Notes under the pieces: model-generated | Databases searched by the model: none | Seen by the model: the letters and a program-made list of their open reading frames with translations, nothing else | Told to the model about the DNA's origin: nothing | Translations under genes and position numbers: made by a program | In this document: piece after piece, positions 24,051 to 35,850 of the stretch | How positions within the stretch are numbered: the first letter of the stretch is position 1 | Layout: every line of letters starts with the position of its first letter | NCBI RefSeq assembly: GCF_033115175.1 | Contig: NC_084828.1 | Location: 95,853,388-95,917,387 of the forward strand | Origin: Lepus europaeus | Lineage: Eukaryota > Chordata > Mammalia > Lagomorpha > Leporidae | Direction: 5' to 3' | DNA: 64,000 nt

Positions 24051-24159
24051 TCAACTCTTTTTCACTATGTTGGTTAAGTCTCATAGTGGTACTCATCCAT
24101 TTTCCACATGCAGTTTAGTGTTTTGTTTTTTGTTGTTACTATTATGATATTTTAAGTTT

Positions 24160-24406
24160 CTTTTTTTTTTTAAAATCTTATTTGTTTATTTATTTGAGAG
24201 GCAGAGTTACAGAGAGGAAGAGACAGGGAGAGAGGTCTTCCATCCACTGGTTCACTCCCCAAATGGCTGCAATGGCCAGAGCTGGGCTGATCTGAAGCCA
24301 GAAGCTTCCTCCAGGTCTCCCATGAAGTTGCAGGGGCCCAAGCACTTGTGCCACCCTCCACTGCCTTCCCAGGCCATAGCAGAGAGCTGGATCAGAAGAG
24401 GAGCAG
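24160..24406 (-). mobile_element. CSINE lacking its reversed head
   Basis: T-run, aaaatcttatttgtttattt, cttcctccaggtctcccatg, stops at gatcagaagaggagcag, where a normal copy continues with the B-box region. Confidence 0.85.
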
Positions 24407-24437
24407 TGGCTTAGTGGGTAAAGCTGCCGCCTGAAGA
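24407..24437 (+). mobile_element. CSINE head fragment in opposite orientation
   Basis: tggcttagtgggtaaagctg then ccgcctgaaga is the 5' head of a plus-strand CSINE, fused to the truncated minus-strand copy. Confidence 0.65.
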
Positions 24438-24487
24438 TACCTTTCTGGTTTAGTTTGCTAGGGTTCATATGTTGCAAAAAGTTTTCA

Positions 24488-24501
24488 AAATTTTATTATT
24501 T

Positions 24502-24549
<48 letters not shown>

Positions 24550-24759
24550 CCCTGGTTCTCTCCCCAAACTCTCCTAAGGGAGGAGGCTGGGCGGGGACTG
24601 AGTACACAACCCAAGTCTCCCATGTGGGTGGCAGGGACTCAATCATAGGAGCCATCAGTCCTGGGGGCCTGCACTGTCAGGAGCAGGAGCTGAGAATCAA
24701 ACCCAGGTACTTGCTGGCGAGACGCAGGTGTTTCAGTCACTAGGCTAATACCCACTTCC
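24488..24759 (-). mobile_element. Older-type CSINE with long GA run
   Basis: attttattatttaattgaga, GA run 24505-24547, cccaagtctcccatgtgggt, reversed head taggctaatacccactt. Confidence 0.83.
24505..24547. repeat. (GA)n microsatellite inside a CSINE
   Basis: About 21 uninterrupted GA units, the longest in the window. Confidence 0.92.
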
Positions 24760-24764
24760 TCTAG

Positions 24765-25205
24765 CAGATTTTATTTTTAAAAATCAGAAATGCTGAATGT
24801 AACTCAACATTTTTAGGTCATCTGTTTACATTATCATGTAAGTTTTCTGTCAAAACTAACAGTAGAAGATTTCTTTTAATTTCTTTGCTATGTTCTGAAG
24901 GATGAATGATTCTTTTAACATATTAAATTCTATCTACCAATATTATAATCAAAACTTTTATATCATATTCATATTTGAGATTGAGTTGTAATTTTCCATT
25001 TTTAAGTAAAATTTTTGTAAGTTTTTTTTTAACCTGTCTTCATTTCATAACATGGATTGGGCAGCTTCTATCTTTGTGTGTATTATGGTAAATTTTACTG
25101 AAACAATCATTTCCTAATAGTGTGGAAGAATTCAGCAGGAAGACTATTTGTTTTAAGATAATGTATGTAATTCCTTGAAAGTATTCTCTACTTCCTCAAA
25201 AGTTA
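24765..25205 (-). mobile_element. Ancient L1 ORF2-derived fragment, antisense
   Basis: acattttatgtgt-like AT-rich text with ttcttttaacatattaaatt, ttgagattgagttgtaattt and gtggaagaattcagcaggaa matches the order of reverse-complemented L1 ORF2. Non-coding relic. Confidence 0.55.
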
Positions 25206-25213
25206 CCAGGATT

Positions 25214-25501
25214 GGGCTGGCGCTGTGGCACAGTGGGCTAAGACTTCGCTGCAGCACCAGCATCCCATATGGGCACTGGTTCAATTCTTGGCTGCTCCAC
25301 TAATGATCCAGTTCTCTGCTATGGCCTGGGAGAGCAGTAGAGTATGGTCCAAGTGCTTGGGCCCCTGCACCTATGGCTGGTTTTGGATTGACCCAGCTCC
25401 ATGTGGCCATTCTGGGAGGGAACCAGCAGGTGGGACACCCTTCTCTCTATCTCTCCCTCTCTCTGTAACTCTACCTCTCAAATAAATAAATCTTAAAAAA
25501 A
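25214..25501 (+). mobile_element. CSINE, plus member of an intronic tail-to-tail pair
   Basis: Head gggctggcgctgtggcacag, gcatcccatatgggcactgg, tail caaataaataaatcttaaaa. The minus copy at 25505-25796 follows within a few bases. Confidence 0.9.
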
Positions 25502-25504
25502 GAA

Positions 25505-25796
25505 TTGATTGCAGAGAGGTAGAGTTACAGACATAGAGCTCTTCCATCTGCTGATTTATTCCCCAAATGGCCTCAATGGCTGGAGCTTGGCCGATCTGAA
25601 GCCAGGAGCCAGGAGCTTCCTCCTGATCTCCCAACGTGGGTGCAGGGGCCCAAACACTTGGGCCATCTTCCACTGCTTTCCCAGCCATAGCAGAAAGCTG
25701 GATCAGAAGAGGAGCAGCTAGGACACAAATTGGTGCCCACATGGGATGCTGGTACTGCAGGTGGAGGCTTAGCCCACTATGTCACAGCCAGCCCCT
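25505..25796 (-). mobile_element. CSINE, minus member of the pair
   Basis: Begins inside the GA domain (tgcagagaggtagagttaca), so its A-tail is missing; reversed head ends cacagccagcccctg. Confidence 0.88.
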
Positions 25797-25830
25797 GAAA
25801 TTTTTATGACCACTACATTTCATAATTGAA

Positions 25831-26155
25831 TTTTTTTTTTTTGACAGGCAGAGTAGATAGAGAGAGAGACAGAGAGAAAGGTCTTCCTTTTTGCCGTTGG
25901 TTCACCCTCCAATGGCCGCCGCGGTAGGCGCATCGCGCTGATCCGAAGCCAGGAGCCAGGTGCTTCTCCTGGTCTCCCATGGGGGTGCAGGGCCCAAGCA
26001 CTTGGGCCATCCTCCACTGCCTTCCCGGGCCATAGCAGAGAGCTGGCCTGGAAGAGGGGCAACCGGGATAGAATCCGGTGCCCCAACCGGGACTAGAACC
26101 CGGTGTGCCGGCACCGCAAGGCGGAGGATTAGCCTGTTAAGCTACAGCGCCGGCC
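25831..26155 (-). mobile_element. CSINE, younger GC-rich subgroup
   Basis: Poly-T, gacaggcagagtagatagag, ccaatggccgccgcggtagg, reversed head ctacagcgccggcc. The CpG-rich 3' domain marks the younger subgroup. Confidence 0.9.
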
Positions 26156-26355
26156 TAATGTTTTTTTTTATCAAATAAAAATGACCTTCCTTATTCTACC
26201 TTATGATTTTGGCATGTTAGAGTGTCGGTTTGCCTAAAGTCAACAGAGTTAACATTATCATTTCTTTTAATTTCTCTATACTTGATAAAAGCTAAAACAA
26301 AAAGTTACCTGTTTTGTTTTAAGACTGTTTTTATAAGAAGCATACATTTGGTTCT

Positions 26356-26643
26356 TAATTTTTAACAAAGTTTATTTATGTGAAAGGCAAAGGGACAGAG
26401 AGCAAGATCGTCCATCTATTGGTTCACTCCCCAAATGTCTGCAACAGCTAGGGCTGAGCCAGGCTGAAGCCAGGAGCCAGGAGCTCCATCCAGGCCTCCC
26501 AGGTGGGTGCAGGGACTCAAGTCCGTGAAGCATCGTCTGCTGCCTCCCAGGCTGTGCATTAGCTGGAAGCTGGGTGGGAAGCAGAGGCGGGGCTTGTCCC
26601 AGGCACTCTGCTAAGGGATGTGACTTAACCCACTGTACCACCC
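26356..26643 (-). mobile_element. Diverged CSINE
   Basis: aaagtttatttatgtgaaag, gctccatccaggcctcccag, reversed head taacccactgtaccaccc. Confidence 0.82.
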
Positions 26644-27158
26644 ATGAATTTTAATCTTTAACTCCAGATGAAAGTATTGGCCTTTTAATATGGCACCTTA
26701 GCCCATTTATTATTTTGTCAGTATCGATACATTTAATCTGCACCTCTTTCATCTTCGAAAGCATTTAAATGTTGGCTTGTCACTTGTTTTCTGTCTTTTG
26801 TTATATTGATGGGGCTTACACATTTTAACTTCTACTAGATTTGAAAGGTGTGTCCTCTGTTTTTTGGTTTCCCTGGTGATTAGCTATGAATGATTCAAAT
26901 TGAGGTGTTGAAGGATATGGCGGATGAAGGCTCAGGATTCACGGCCTAAAACCAAGGGCTTGTAGAAGACGGTTCTGTGTCTCTTCTGTTTTGTGATTGG
27001 TGCCCCGCAGTGCCAGACACTCCGTGAAGGCTGGCAGGGGGCTGCATGGATGGTGAGTTCAGTGGAGGAGGGGCTGCCCTCAGTGATTGTGCGAAATCCA
27101 CGATTTCCTACTGAGCCACTGCCCCCAAAGGTGCAAAGCAAAGATGGTCAAGACTCAC
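26644..27158. other. DGKG intron flank of the penultimate exon
   Basis: AT-rich then GC-neutral sequence with no recognised repeat or extra exon. The donor of the exon at 27159 opens into it on the minus strand. Confidence 0.6.
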
Positions 27159-27219
27159 CGTGCAACAGGGCTGCATCCAGGGCTCCCCATCTACCTGCAT
27201 CGGCAGCAGCTTGTTAGTC
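27159..27219 (-). CDS. DGKG: Diacylglycerol kinase gamma, penultimate coding exon
   Basis: This is a 61 bp exon. The acceptor is ttttggggttccag and the donor gtgagtcttg, close to the ideal consensus. The first G completes the Arg codon left open by the previous exon, and 20 full codons follow: [20 protein letters not shown]. The DGEPWMQ motif is nearly invariant among diacylglycerol kinases and marks the end of the catalytic-accessory fold. The exon ends in phase 0. It is too short for a length-filtered ORF search and was found by motif and splice sites. It lies about 3.1 kb downstream of the preceding exon in gene orientation. Confidence 0.95.
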
Positions 27220-28026
27220 CTGGAACCCCAAAAAGTGAGAGAACACAGTGAGCTCCTTGGAGGAGGGGGTGGTGGCAATCAGGGCTGCCTACACCAGGGA
27301 GACCTTCTCTGTCCTGGGCAATGTGCTTAAAGCAGATTGCTGGTCTACCGCAGGGATTCCGACGGGGCACGTCTGGGGCCGGCCCTGGCACCAGTGTCTT
27401 CATAAGCACCGGACTGGTTCTGTTGCCGAGGCCTGCTGAGCAGCAGCGCAGAGGGTGAGTGCTGAGACCCCACAGCCAGGGTACAGGGGCCAACAGCGTG
27501 GGGGCCTGCAGCAGTGCCCACGGCTCCCCGCTGGGAACTGGGAAGGGCCCAGCCTCTGTGCGGAATGAGAGATTGCATCAGGCCTCTGAGGTAGTGTCTC
27601 AGGTACAGCTCAGGTCTGAGTGTGCCTTGCTTTGCACGCTGTCTGGAACACAGCACACTCTGGGGTTGTGTGGGCTATGCACCCGGCTTAGCCGGGAAAG
27701 GGGTCATCCGGGAACGTTGTTCTGGGGAGGAGGAGAGGAGAGGAGAACGCGTGACCTTCCGGTTCGAGACAAGGCTCCTATGCATCTGGATTCTCACTAG
27801 GGGAGATGGGAGACCTAGGACTTCCTTTTGTGGAAGAGCTGAGAATTCCCTCCACAAGGCCGTTGGGAGGCCTGCAGGCTGGGCCACTGGGGAACAGTTC
27901 CCATTCGCTGGCTAGGAAGCCCTCACCCGGATTGGCAACTGTCCTGTTTCTGATTATAAAGCAAGAAGAGAAAGATGTGTTTTGATGAGATGCTTCTCCC
28001 ACTGAGCCTGAGAATATTTTTAAAAA
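27220..28026. other. DGKG intron stretch upstream of the penultimate exon
   Basis: Moderately GC-rich, CSINE-free, with overlapping chance open frames on both strands. Only the acceptor tract at its low end is assignable. Confidence 0.6.
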
Positions 28027-28337
28027 TATTTTTTTGAAAGGCAGAGTTACTGAAAGAGTGGGGGAAGAGACACAGAAAGAGGTCTTCCATCTGCTGGGTC
28101 ACTCCCCAAATGGCCACAACAGCCAGAGCTGGGCCAGGCCAAAGCCAGGGGCCAGGAGATTCATCTGGGTCTCCTCCATGGACGGCAGGGTTTCAAGTAC
28201 TGGGGCTATCTGCCGCTTTCCCAGGTGCTTTAGCAGGGAGTGTGGATCGGAAGTGAAGCAGCCAGAACAAACCAGCATCCATACGGGATGCTGGCATCAC
28301 AGGTGGCAGCTTAATCTGCTATGCCACAATGCTGGCC
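28027..28337 (-). mobile_element. CSINE
   Basis: attttttttgaaaggcagag-type start, gattcatctgggtctcctcc, reversed head gccacaatgctggcccc. Confidence 0.87.
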
Positions 28338-28584
28338 CCAAGGATATTTAATAACAAAGACAAATCACAGAAGGAAAAGAGTGGCATTTTGTTCCTGGGG
28401 TTAAGGAGAGTATCCGGGAATGCCCAAGAGGATGGGACTCCTGGCTTATGTCTTCCATTTCCATCTGTACACAGATCTGACTATGAAGAGACAGTCTCCC
28501 TCTGCCCCACCCCCACACATGGCTTTCTGACTCCTCAGGGAGCAGATGTTCTGTTCTCTGTGGCCTATGTAAGTCTTAGTTTAA

Positions 28585-28864
28585 GGGTCAGCACTGTGGC
28601 ATAGTGGGTGAAGCCGCTGCCTACAGCGCCGGCATCCCATATGGGCACCAATTCTAGTCCTGGCTGCTCCACTTTCAATCTGGCTCTCTGTGAATGTGCC
28701 TGTGAAAGTCTGTGGGCCCCTGCACCCGTATGGGAGACCCAGAAGAAGCTCCTGGCTCCGGATTGGCCCAACGCTGGCTATTGTGGCCATTTGGGGAAGT
28801 GAACTAATGAATGGAAGATCTCTCTCTCACTGTCTCTCCTTCTTGCTCTCTCTGTAACTCTGAT
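28585..28864 (+). mobile_element. CSINE, plus member of a tail-to-tail pair in the 3.1 kb intron
   Basis: Head agggtcagcactgtggcata, gcatcccatatgggcaccaa, ends in the CT-rich block ctctctctgtaactctgatt with no A-tail before the next copy. Confidence 0.9.
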
Positions 28865-29209
28865 TTTTATTTATTTATTTGAGAGGTAGAGTTACAGACA
28901 GTGAGAGGGAGAAACAGAGAGAGAGGTCTTCCATCTGCTGGTTCACTCCCCAAATGGCCGCAGTGGTCAGAGCTGAGCTGATCCAAAGCCAGGAGCCAGG
29001 AGCTTCTTCTGGGTCTCCCACACGGGTGCAGGAGCCCAAGTGTTTGGTCCATCTTCCACTGCTTTCCTAGGCCATAGCAGAGAGCTGGATCAGAAGAGGA
29101 GCAGCTGGGACTAGAACCGGCACCCATATGGGATGCCTGCACTGTAGGTGGAGGATTTAACCCACTGTGCCATGAAGAATTTAACCTACTGTGCCACAGT
29201 GCCAGCCCC
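28865..29209 (-). mobile_element. CSINE, minus member with duplicated head
   Basis: tttatttatttatttgagag start, gcttcttctgggtctcccac core, reversed head with a 24 bp imperfect duplication (29153-29176 and 29177-29200), ends cagtgccagcccc. Confidence 0.9.
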
Positions 29210-29215
29210 AATCCA

Positions 29216-29281
29216 TTTTCCTTTTTCTTTTCTTTCTTTTTCTTTTCTTCTCTCTCACTCTCTTTCTTCCTTTCTTTTTAA
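29216..29281. repeat. Polypyrimidine CT-rich tract
   Basis: About 65 bases of nearly pure C/T, directly after the CSINE pair. On the transcribed strand it reads as purines. Confidence 0.85.
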
Positions 29282-30990
<1,709 letters not shown>

Positions 30991-33054
30991 AAAATAATGT
31001 AAATTTCTTAAATAATTTTCAACCTCCAAGCTCAGTTAAAGGCACACTGGTTTGGGACCAAGACAGGAAGGAACGTTGATGGCAGCCATTCTCCTAGCCA
31101 GACCAAGTCTTCTCTCCTCCAAACATCTCAGTAACACCTTGGCCGGACGGATGATGACTGCTGGCTACCTAACCTCAACTCTGGCCTGTGGTAAGCCACT
31201 GCTGAGCCAACCTTCTTGGACATCCTCAGCAGCTCATTTAGGACACCAGGGGACTGATCGAAGCCAAGGAAAAGAATATTTTACCTACAGTGGATTTTGT
31301 GGGTCCACACTGGAGGAGGAGGGGGCAGAAAACATTGAGTGCTGGGCTGGGAGCCACAGAGTGGATGGCCCCTGCCATGGCACTCATTCTGACTCAGAAC
31401 CTGGGAGATGCTTTCTTCAGAGGTCCTGGGGCTTGGATTTTGCCTTCCGATTTCTTATGAAAGCAGTGGCAGGATTAACATTTGATGTTGGGCCCAAGAC
31501 TCATTTTTACAAGGCGATTTTTATTTATTTAAAACAGAAGCAGAATAAAAAAATGTTTAAGTCAGCTTCACTCCTTTGCCAATCAAGGCAAAAAGCACCT
31601 TTTTTCTTCTGGTAGGTTGTGACTAATCACTAACGTTCTATGAATATCTACCAACTGGAAAATTGTATCTATGTTCATGCTTTTGTTTATTTCACAGATG
31701 GCTTTTGTCTCCCAAGGTGCCTCCTGGTATAGTGCAACAGTGTTTGTTAAGACTGGCCAGGAGGTATTTGGATTTGTCTTCACTCTTTTGTTTACAAGGC
31801 TAACTATTGCTCAAAAGCATTCTCTTGATGGATGTATTTCTAATGAAGACAGTTAAACAAACCTTCCGGCTGCCCACACATATGTCGACAATTCCATAGT
31901 CCAAACTACCCATGCTCACCGATGGACATCGGCTGCCAACAACTGTATCAGTCTCTGTGAGAGGCACAGCTTTCCCTGTCTACCTGCACCGACACTTCCA
32001 TTCCTGCTCTAGGACTCCCTTCTCCACGGCTGTGAAAAGACACTGCCTCCCCGCGCCCTCCCTCTAATGTGGACTTGGAATAAGAAGCCATAAAAGGGTA
32101 ATGTTTGTTTAGGAGCAGGCTCCAGGCTCTCCGAGGGAGTTTGGACCTAATAAACCATGAATGTCTAAATCTCTACTCACTTAATTAGTTCCCTTCTTAC
32201 CGAAGGGGGTTGAATAACCGTTGGGTAGTCTTAGCTTATTGTGTCATTCTAAGGGTGTCTGTGAAAACCACGTGGGCGGAGAGAGAGAAAGAGAAGTACA
32301 AGAAACGAAGGTGGGCGGGGAGGGGGGAGGAGAGCGAGGAGGGGGGAGAAGGTAGAGGAGGGGCAGAAATGAAAACAGCGCATCTAGGGGTGAGGAGGGA
32401 GGGGGTGGGGAGTGGAGGAGAAAAGAGGAGCGAACCTTTCTAGAGCTTTCTCTAGTGGCAGAGACAGATGTCTTAGAAAACGCTGCTCTTTGTACCAGCT
32501 TTTGGTATCTGACAGTGCTGTGACAGTTCAGTGTTTTCTCTCCTTCAAACAGGCCCTGGTAACAAAATGTTCTAAGAGGCAGGGGACTTAAGAGACTCAA
32601 GTGCTTTAGCTTTACAATGTCTTGGTCTTTTAACAAATTTTCCTGTTGAATGGCTTTAACTCTAGAGTTGTTATCACTTCCCACACATTACCTTGCTTCC
32701 TGGCTCCAGCAAAGAAGTAATGAAGGCTGATCTCATCAGCAAGGGTGGGTGGGGGCAGGAGCTGACACAGATGTGGGGCCGAGGAGATACAGGAAGGGGC
32801 TAGGATCTTGGTGTGCTTTCTGCCATCTGCCTTAGAATTTGGTTTCTGAATCTCCCCTGGTATAAAAACCCTGAGATGCCTGCTGTCCACCCCCCAGGCA
32901 AAGCTCAGCCTTCCTTCGTCTTCTCCACCATCGTCCAGTAGCTCTTTCTTTCAGCTTCCTACCGAGAAGTCCTGAGATCCATCGTTTTACCTTGTTTCCC
33001 ACACTTAGCCCACCAAAGTCTTCTCCTGTGTGATACCGATAAATGGCCTACAGT
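30991..33054. other. DGKG 22.7 kb intron, first unassigned stretch
   Basis: No exon or CSINE. Contains an LTR-like segment (see findings, 31980-32160), a purine-rich tract at 32275-32430 and an A/T-rich patch at 31500-31560. Confidence 0.55.
32275..32430. repeat. G/A-rich purine tract
   Basis: Runs such as gggaggggggaggagagcga and gaggagggagggggtgggga; many G-triplets on the plus strand. Confidence 0.75.
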
Positions 33055-33267
33055 TAGGAGGGTGCTTCAAAAAGTCGATGGAAAATGGAATTAGAAGGAA
33101 TTTTATTTTGGTGCAGAACGTTAGAAGTCCACACGTATGAGAAGGATCTTCAAAAAGTTTGTGGAAAATGAGCATTATGGGAAAATCACATGGATTTCAA
33201 AAAATTTTTTTAGACCAAAATAAGCTTTTACTTCCATTTTCCATGAACATCTTGAAGGACTCTCTTA
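33055..33267. mobile_element. Mariner-type MITE with long terminal inverted repeats
   Basis: The left arm reads gcttcaaaaagtcgatggaa and the reverse complement of the right arm reads ccttcaagatgttcatggaa; both continue with atggaa and attttggt. The arms are about 70 bp each, and the element is flanked by TA on both sides (33055-33056, 33266-33267). A second internal copy of the tcttcaaaaagtttgtggaa motif lies at about 33149. Non-coding. Confidence 0.7.
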
Positions 33268-33469
33268 ACAGTTTTCTCTGGAACACACTTTGGCAAATTC
33301 TGGCGTCACTTAACCCCCTCTATCACAGAGATTCTTCCTCTGTCACAGAGATACTGAGGCACACATTAAATTTGGCACTACAATGCAAGAGAACAGAATG
33401 CAAGCCAGCATCGAAGCCCAGAGAACCACTAGTATCTCAACCACAGAACCCAAGACGCAGGCACTAAGG

Positions 33470-33560
33470 ATTCAGAGGGTGATCTTGGCAAATCACATCA
33501 TCTCCATTTAGTCTTACACTCTTCAACTCACTCGTATGTAAGATGGAGTGTCTGTGTGCC
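33470..33560 (+). mobile_element. MIR SINE remnant
   Basis: gatcttggcaaatcacatca, then cgtatgtaagatggagtgtc. Confidence 0.45.
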
Positions 33561-33564
33561 TTAT

Positions 33565-33690
33565 CCAAGCAGAGACTCACTCCCTCATTAACTCCACAGT
33601 CACTGAGTGCCAGTCACCGTGTTAGAAACTGGAGATGTAAAATGTCCCCTTCCCGAAGGACCCTTGGTCACCAGGGGGACACGCAGGAGG
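33565..33690. mobile_element. L2/MIR-type remnant
   Basis: gtcactgagtgccagtcacc, agaaactggagatgtaaaat and ccttcccgaaggacccttgg follow a familiar order of old mammalian repeats. Confidence 0.45.
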
Positions 33691-33888
33691 GTGTGGAAAA
33701 AGCTGTAATGGAACTCTAGGATCGAGGAAGCCTTAGTGACTGACCGGCCAGGCAAGGTGCAGAAGAAAATGTGTCACACAGGCTTCAGTGAGATCCTGAA
33801 GGGTGGACGCCTGGTGGAGGAGAGGAAGGAGACACAGGGATGAGCCCCTGTGTGGCTGGGGAGTCACAGGATGCAGAAAAGAAAATCA

Positions 33889-34231
33889 CTTTTTTTTTTT
33901 TTTTTTTTTTGACAGGAGGAGTGGATAGTGAGAGAGAGAGAGAGACAGAGAGAAAGGTCTTCCTTTTTGCCGTTGGTTCACACTCCAATGGCCGCTGTGG
34001 CCGGCGCATCGCGCTGATCCGAAGCCAGGAGCCAGGTGCTTCTCCTGGTCTCCCATGCGGGTGCAGGGCCCAAGCACTTGGACCATCCTCCACTGCCTTC
34101 CTGGGCCATAGCAGAGAGCTGGCCTGGAAGAGGGGCAACCGGGACAGAATCCGGCACCCCAACCGGGACTAGAACCTGGTGTGCCAGCGCCGCAAGGCGG
34201 AGGATTAGCCTGTTAAGCCACAGCGCCGGCG
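33889..34231 (-). mobile_element. Young CSINE with perfect target duplication
   Basis: T-run of about 22, gacaggaggagtggatagtg, CpG-rich ccgctgtggccggcgcatcg, head ending agccacagcgccggc. Perfect 14 bp duplication agaaaagaaaatca at 33875-33888 and 34232-34245. Confidence 0.95.
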
Positions 34232-34689
34232 AGAAAAGAAAATCATTTAGCAATAAGCCCAGCTGGCAATTTCACTAGAAAATTAAAAAAACAAAAACAA
34301 AAAAAACAAACCCTTTTTTCCTTAAGTATAATTGCTGTCCAGACTCCTCTGGGCCAGTGCTGGAGGAAGAGGATCTCTGGGCCAGGCAGAAGCCTGTGGC
34401 GGCCCCAGAGCTTGGGCCTTTCAGCACTGCTCCGGTTCCTCCGTAACCAAGCGCATGCGGTGCTTTGAGGGCAACTCAACACGAGCTCTCCAGGAAAGAG
34501 AGGAGATAGAGACTGGGAACAGGCTAGGACTAGCAAGAACACAGGAGCAGTTCCAATCTAGACCACTTGGTTCAGCCCCTGGTATGCAGTTTTAGAAATG
34601 CAAATGGATCAGGTCTTCCCCCACAACAGGAACCCTCATCGGAACAAGTCATCACCCAAGTGCTGGGGAAGAGAAGATGCCACGTGAAT

Positions 34690-35545
34690 CCTTTCACAAT
34701 GATCATGTGGGAAACATTCTGAAAACAATTTGGACAATTATAATAATATTCTAAAACTTTTGGCCGGCGCTGCGGCTCACTAGGCTAATCCTCCGCCTTG
34801 CGGCGCCGGCACACCGGGTTCTAGTCCCGGTCAGGGCACCGATCCTGTCCTGGTTGCCCCTCTTTTAGGCCAGCTCTCTGCTGTGGCCAGGGAGTGCAGT
34901 GGAGGATGGCCCAAGTGTTTGGGCCCTGCACCCCATGGGAGACCAGGATAAGTCCCTGGCTCCTGCCATCGGATCAGCGCGGTGCGCCGGCCGCAGCGCG
35001 CCTACCGCGGCGGCCATTGGAGGGTGAACCAATGGCAAAAAGGAAGACCTTTCTCTCTGTCTCTCTCTCTCACTGTCCACTCTGCCTGTCAAAAAATTAA
35101 AAAAAAAAAAAAAGATTCTAAAACTTTTGTGCTGTTTGATCCACTAATTTCTTTCTTGGTGTTGATCTTGAGAAATCACTGACAAGATCTAAGTTCTTCC
35201 AAATCTGGCATCATTTATGATAGTGAAGTCTCCCCTTCCCCCTTCACACTTCCACCTGTAGGGGATGATTAAATAAAGGATACGGTCTGCACAGGACAGA
35301 GTTTTTTGCTGCTATTACATGTGCAGAGTTTTGATACCACTACATGTGTCTATGTTACAATGTCGAGTGTGCAGGTGGGGAATAAGGCACACTGTCAACT
35401 AAACAAGAACAGGTAGAAAAGAAAAGAAAAAAAATCCTAGCACAATCGTAATAGTGGAAAGCTCTAGGTAATCAATACAGGTAACTTATTATTTGTGCTT
35501 TTCCAGGTGGTCCCTATTCTCTGTAAGTATGCATTAATGTCCTAA
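34690..35545 (+). mobile_element. Ancient L1 3' region, split by a CSINE
   Basis: gaaaacaatttggacaatta before the insert; atccactaatttctttcttg, gcatcatttatgatagtgaa and gatgattaaataaaggatac after it follow the order of ORF2-end/3' UTR of old L1 elements. Not coding. Confidence 0.6.
34762..35114 (+). mobile_element. Full-length young CSINE
   Basis: Intact head ggccggcgctgcggctcact, B-box-like gggttctagtcccgg, CpG-rich core gcggccattggagggtgaac, CT block, A-tail. Perfect 14 bp duplication attctaaaactttt at 34748-34761 and 35115-35128. Confidence 0.97.
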
Positions 35546-35574
35546 GTGAAAGTCATCTGAAAATCTATCAACTG

Positions 35575-35850
35575 CACTTTGTTTATAAAGATGAATTCAA
35601 ACTCCCTGGCTTGATGCCCTGTGTCCTTCCTAAGGCTGGGGGCTGCCTTAGCAGTTTCCCTTCCTGTCCCCAAAGGGCTAGGCTCCTGCTCCAGGCATCC
35701 CCAGGTAAACTCCACTTCTTCCCTCCCTCGTGGTGTGCTGCCCCTCCTTGACATGTCCTGTCTTACTTTTACTTGTCCATCAAAACTCCAGTCAAGTGTC
35801 ATCAACTTCAGCCAGTTTCTCTGGGCTGCCCCACCAGCAGCCTGATTGAG
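35575..35850. mobile_element. L2 LINE remnant
   Basis: gatgaattcaaactccctgg, later catcaaaactccagtcaagt and ccagtttctctgggctgccc, the order typical of L2 fragments. Confidence 0.5.

Noticed and set aside
24505..24547. GA runs and regularly placed SINE cores as a CRISPR-like array
   Set aside because: Simple microsatellite from the SINE CT domain; no spacer-repeat structure, and a mammalian genome.
34762..34860. Functional tRNA gene from the A/B-box-like head
   Set aside because: The box motifs belong to the tRNA-derived CSINE head; no cloverleaf with acceptor stem is formed in context.
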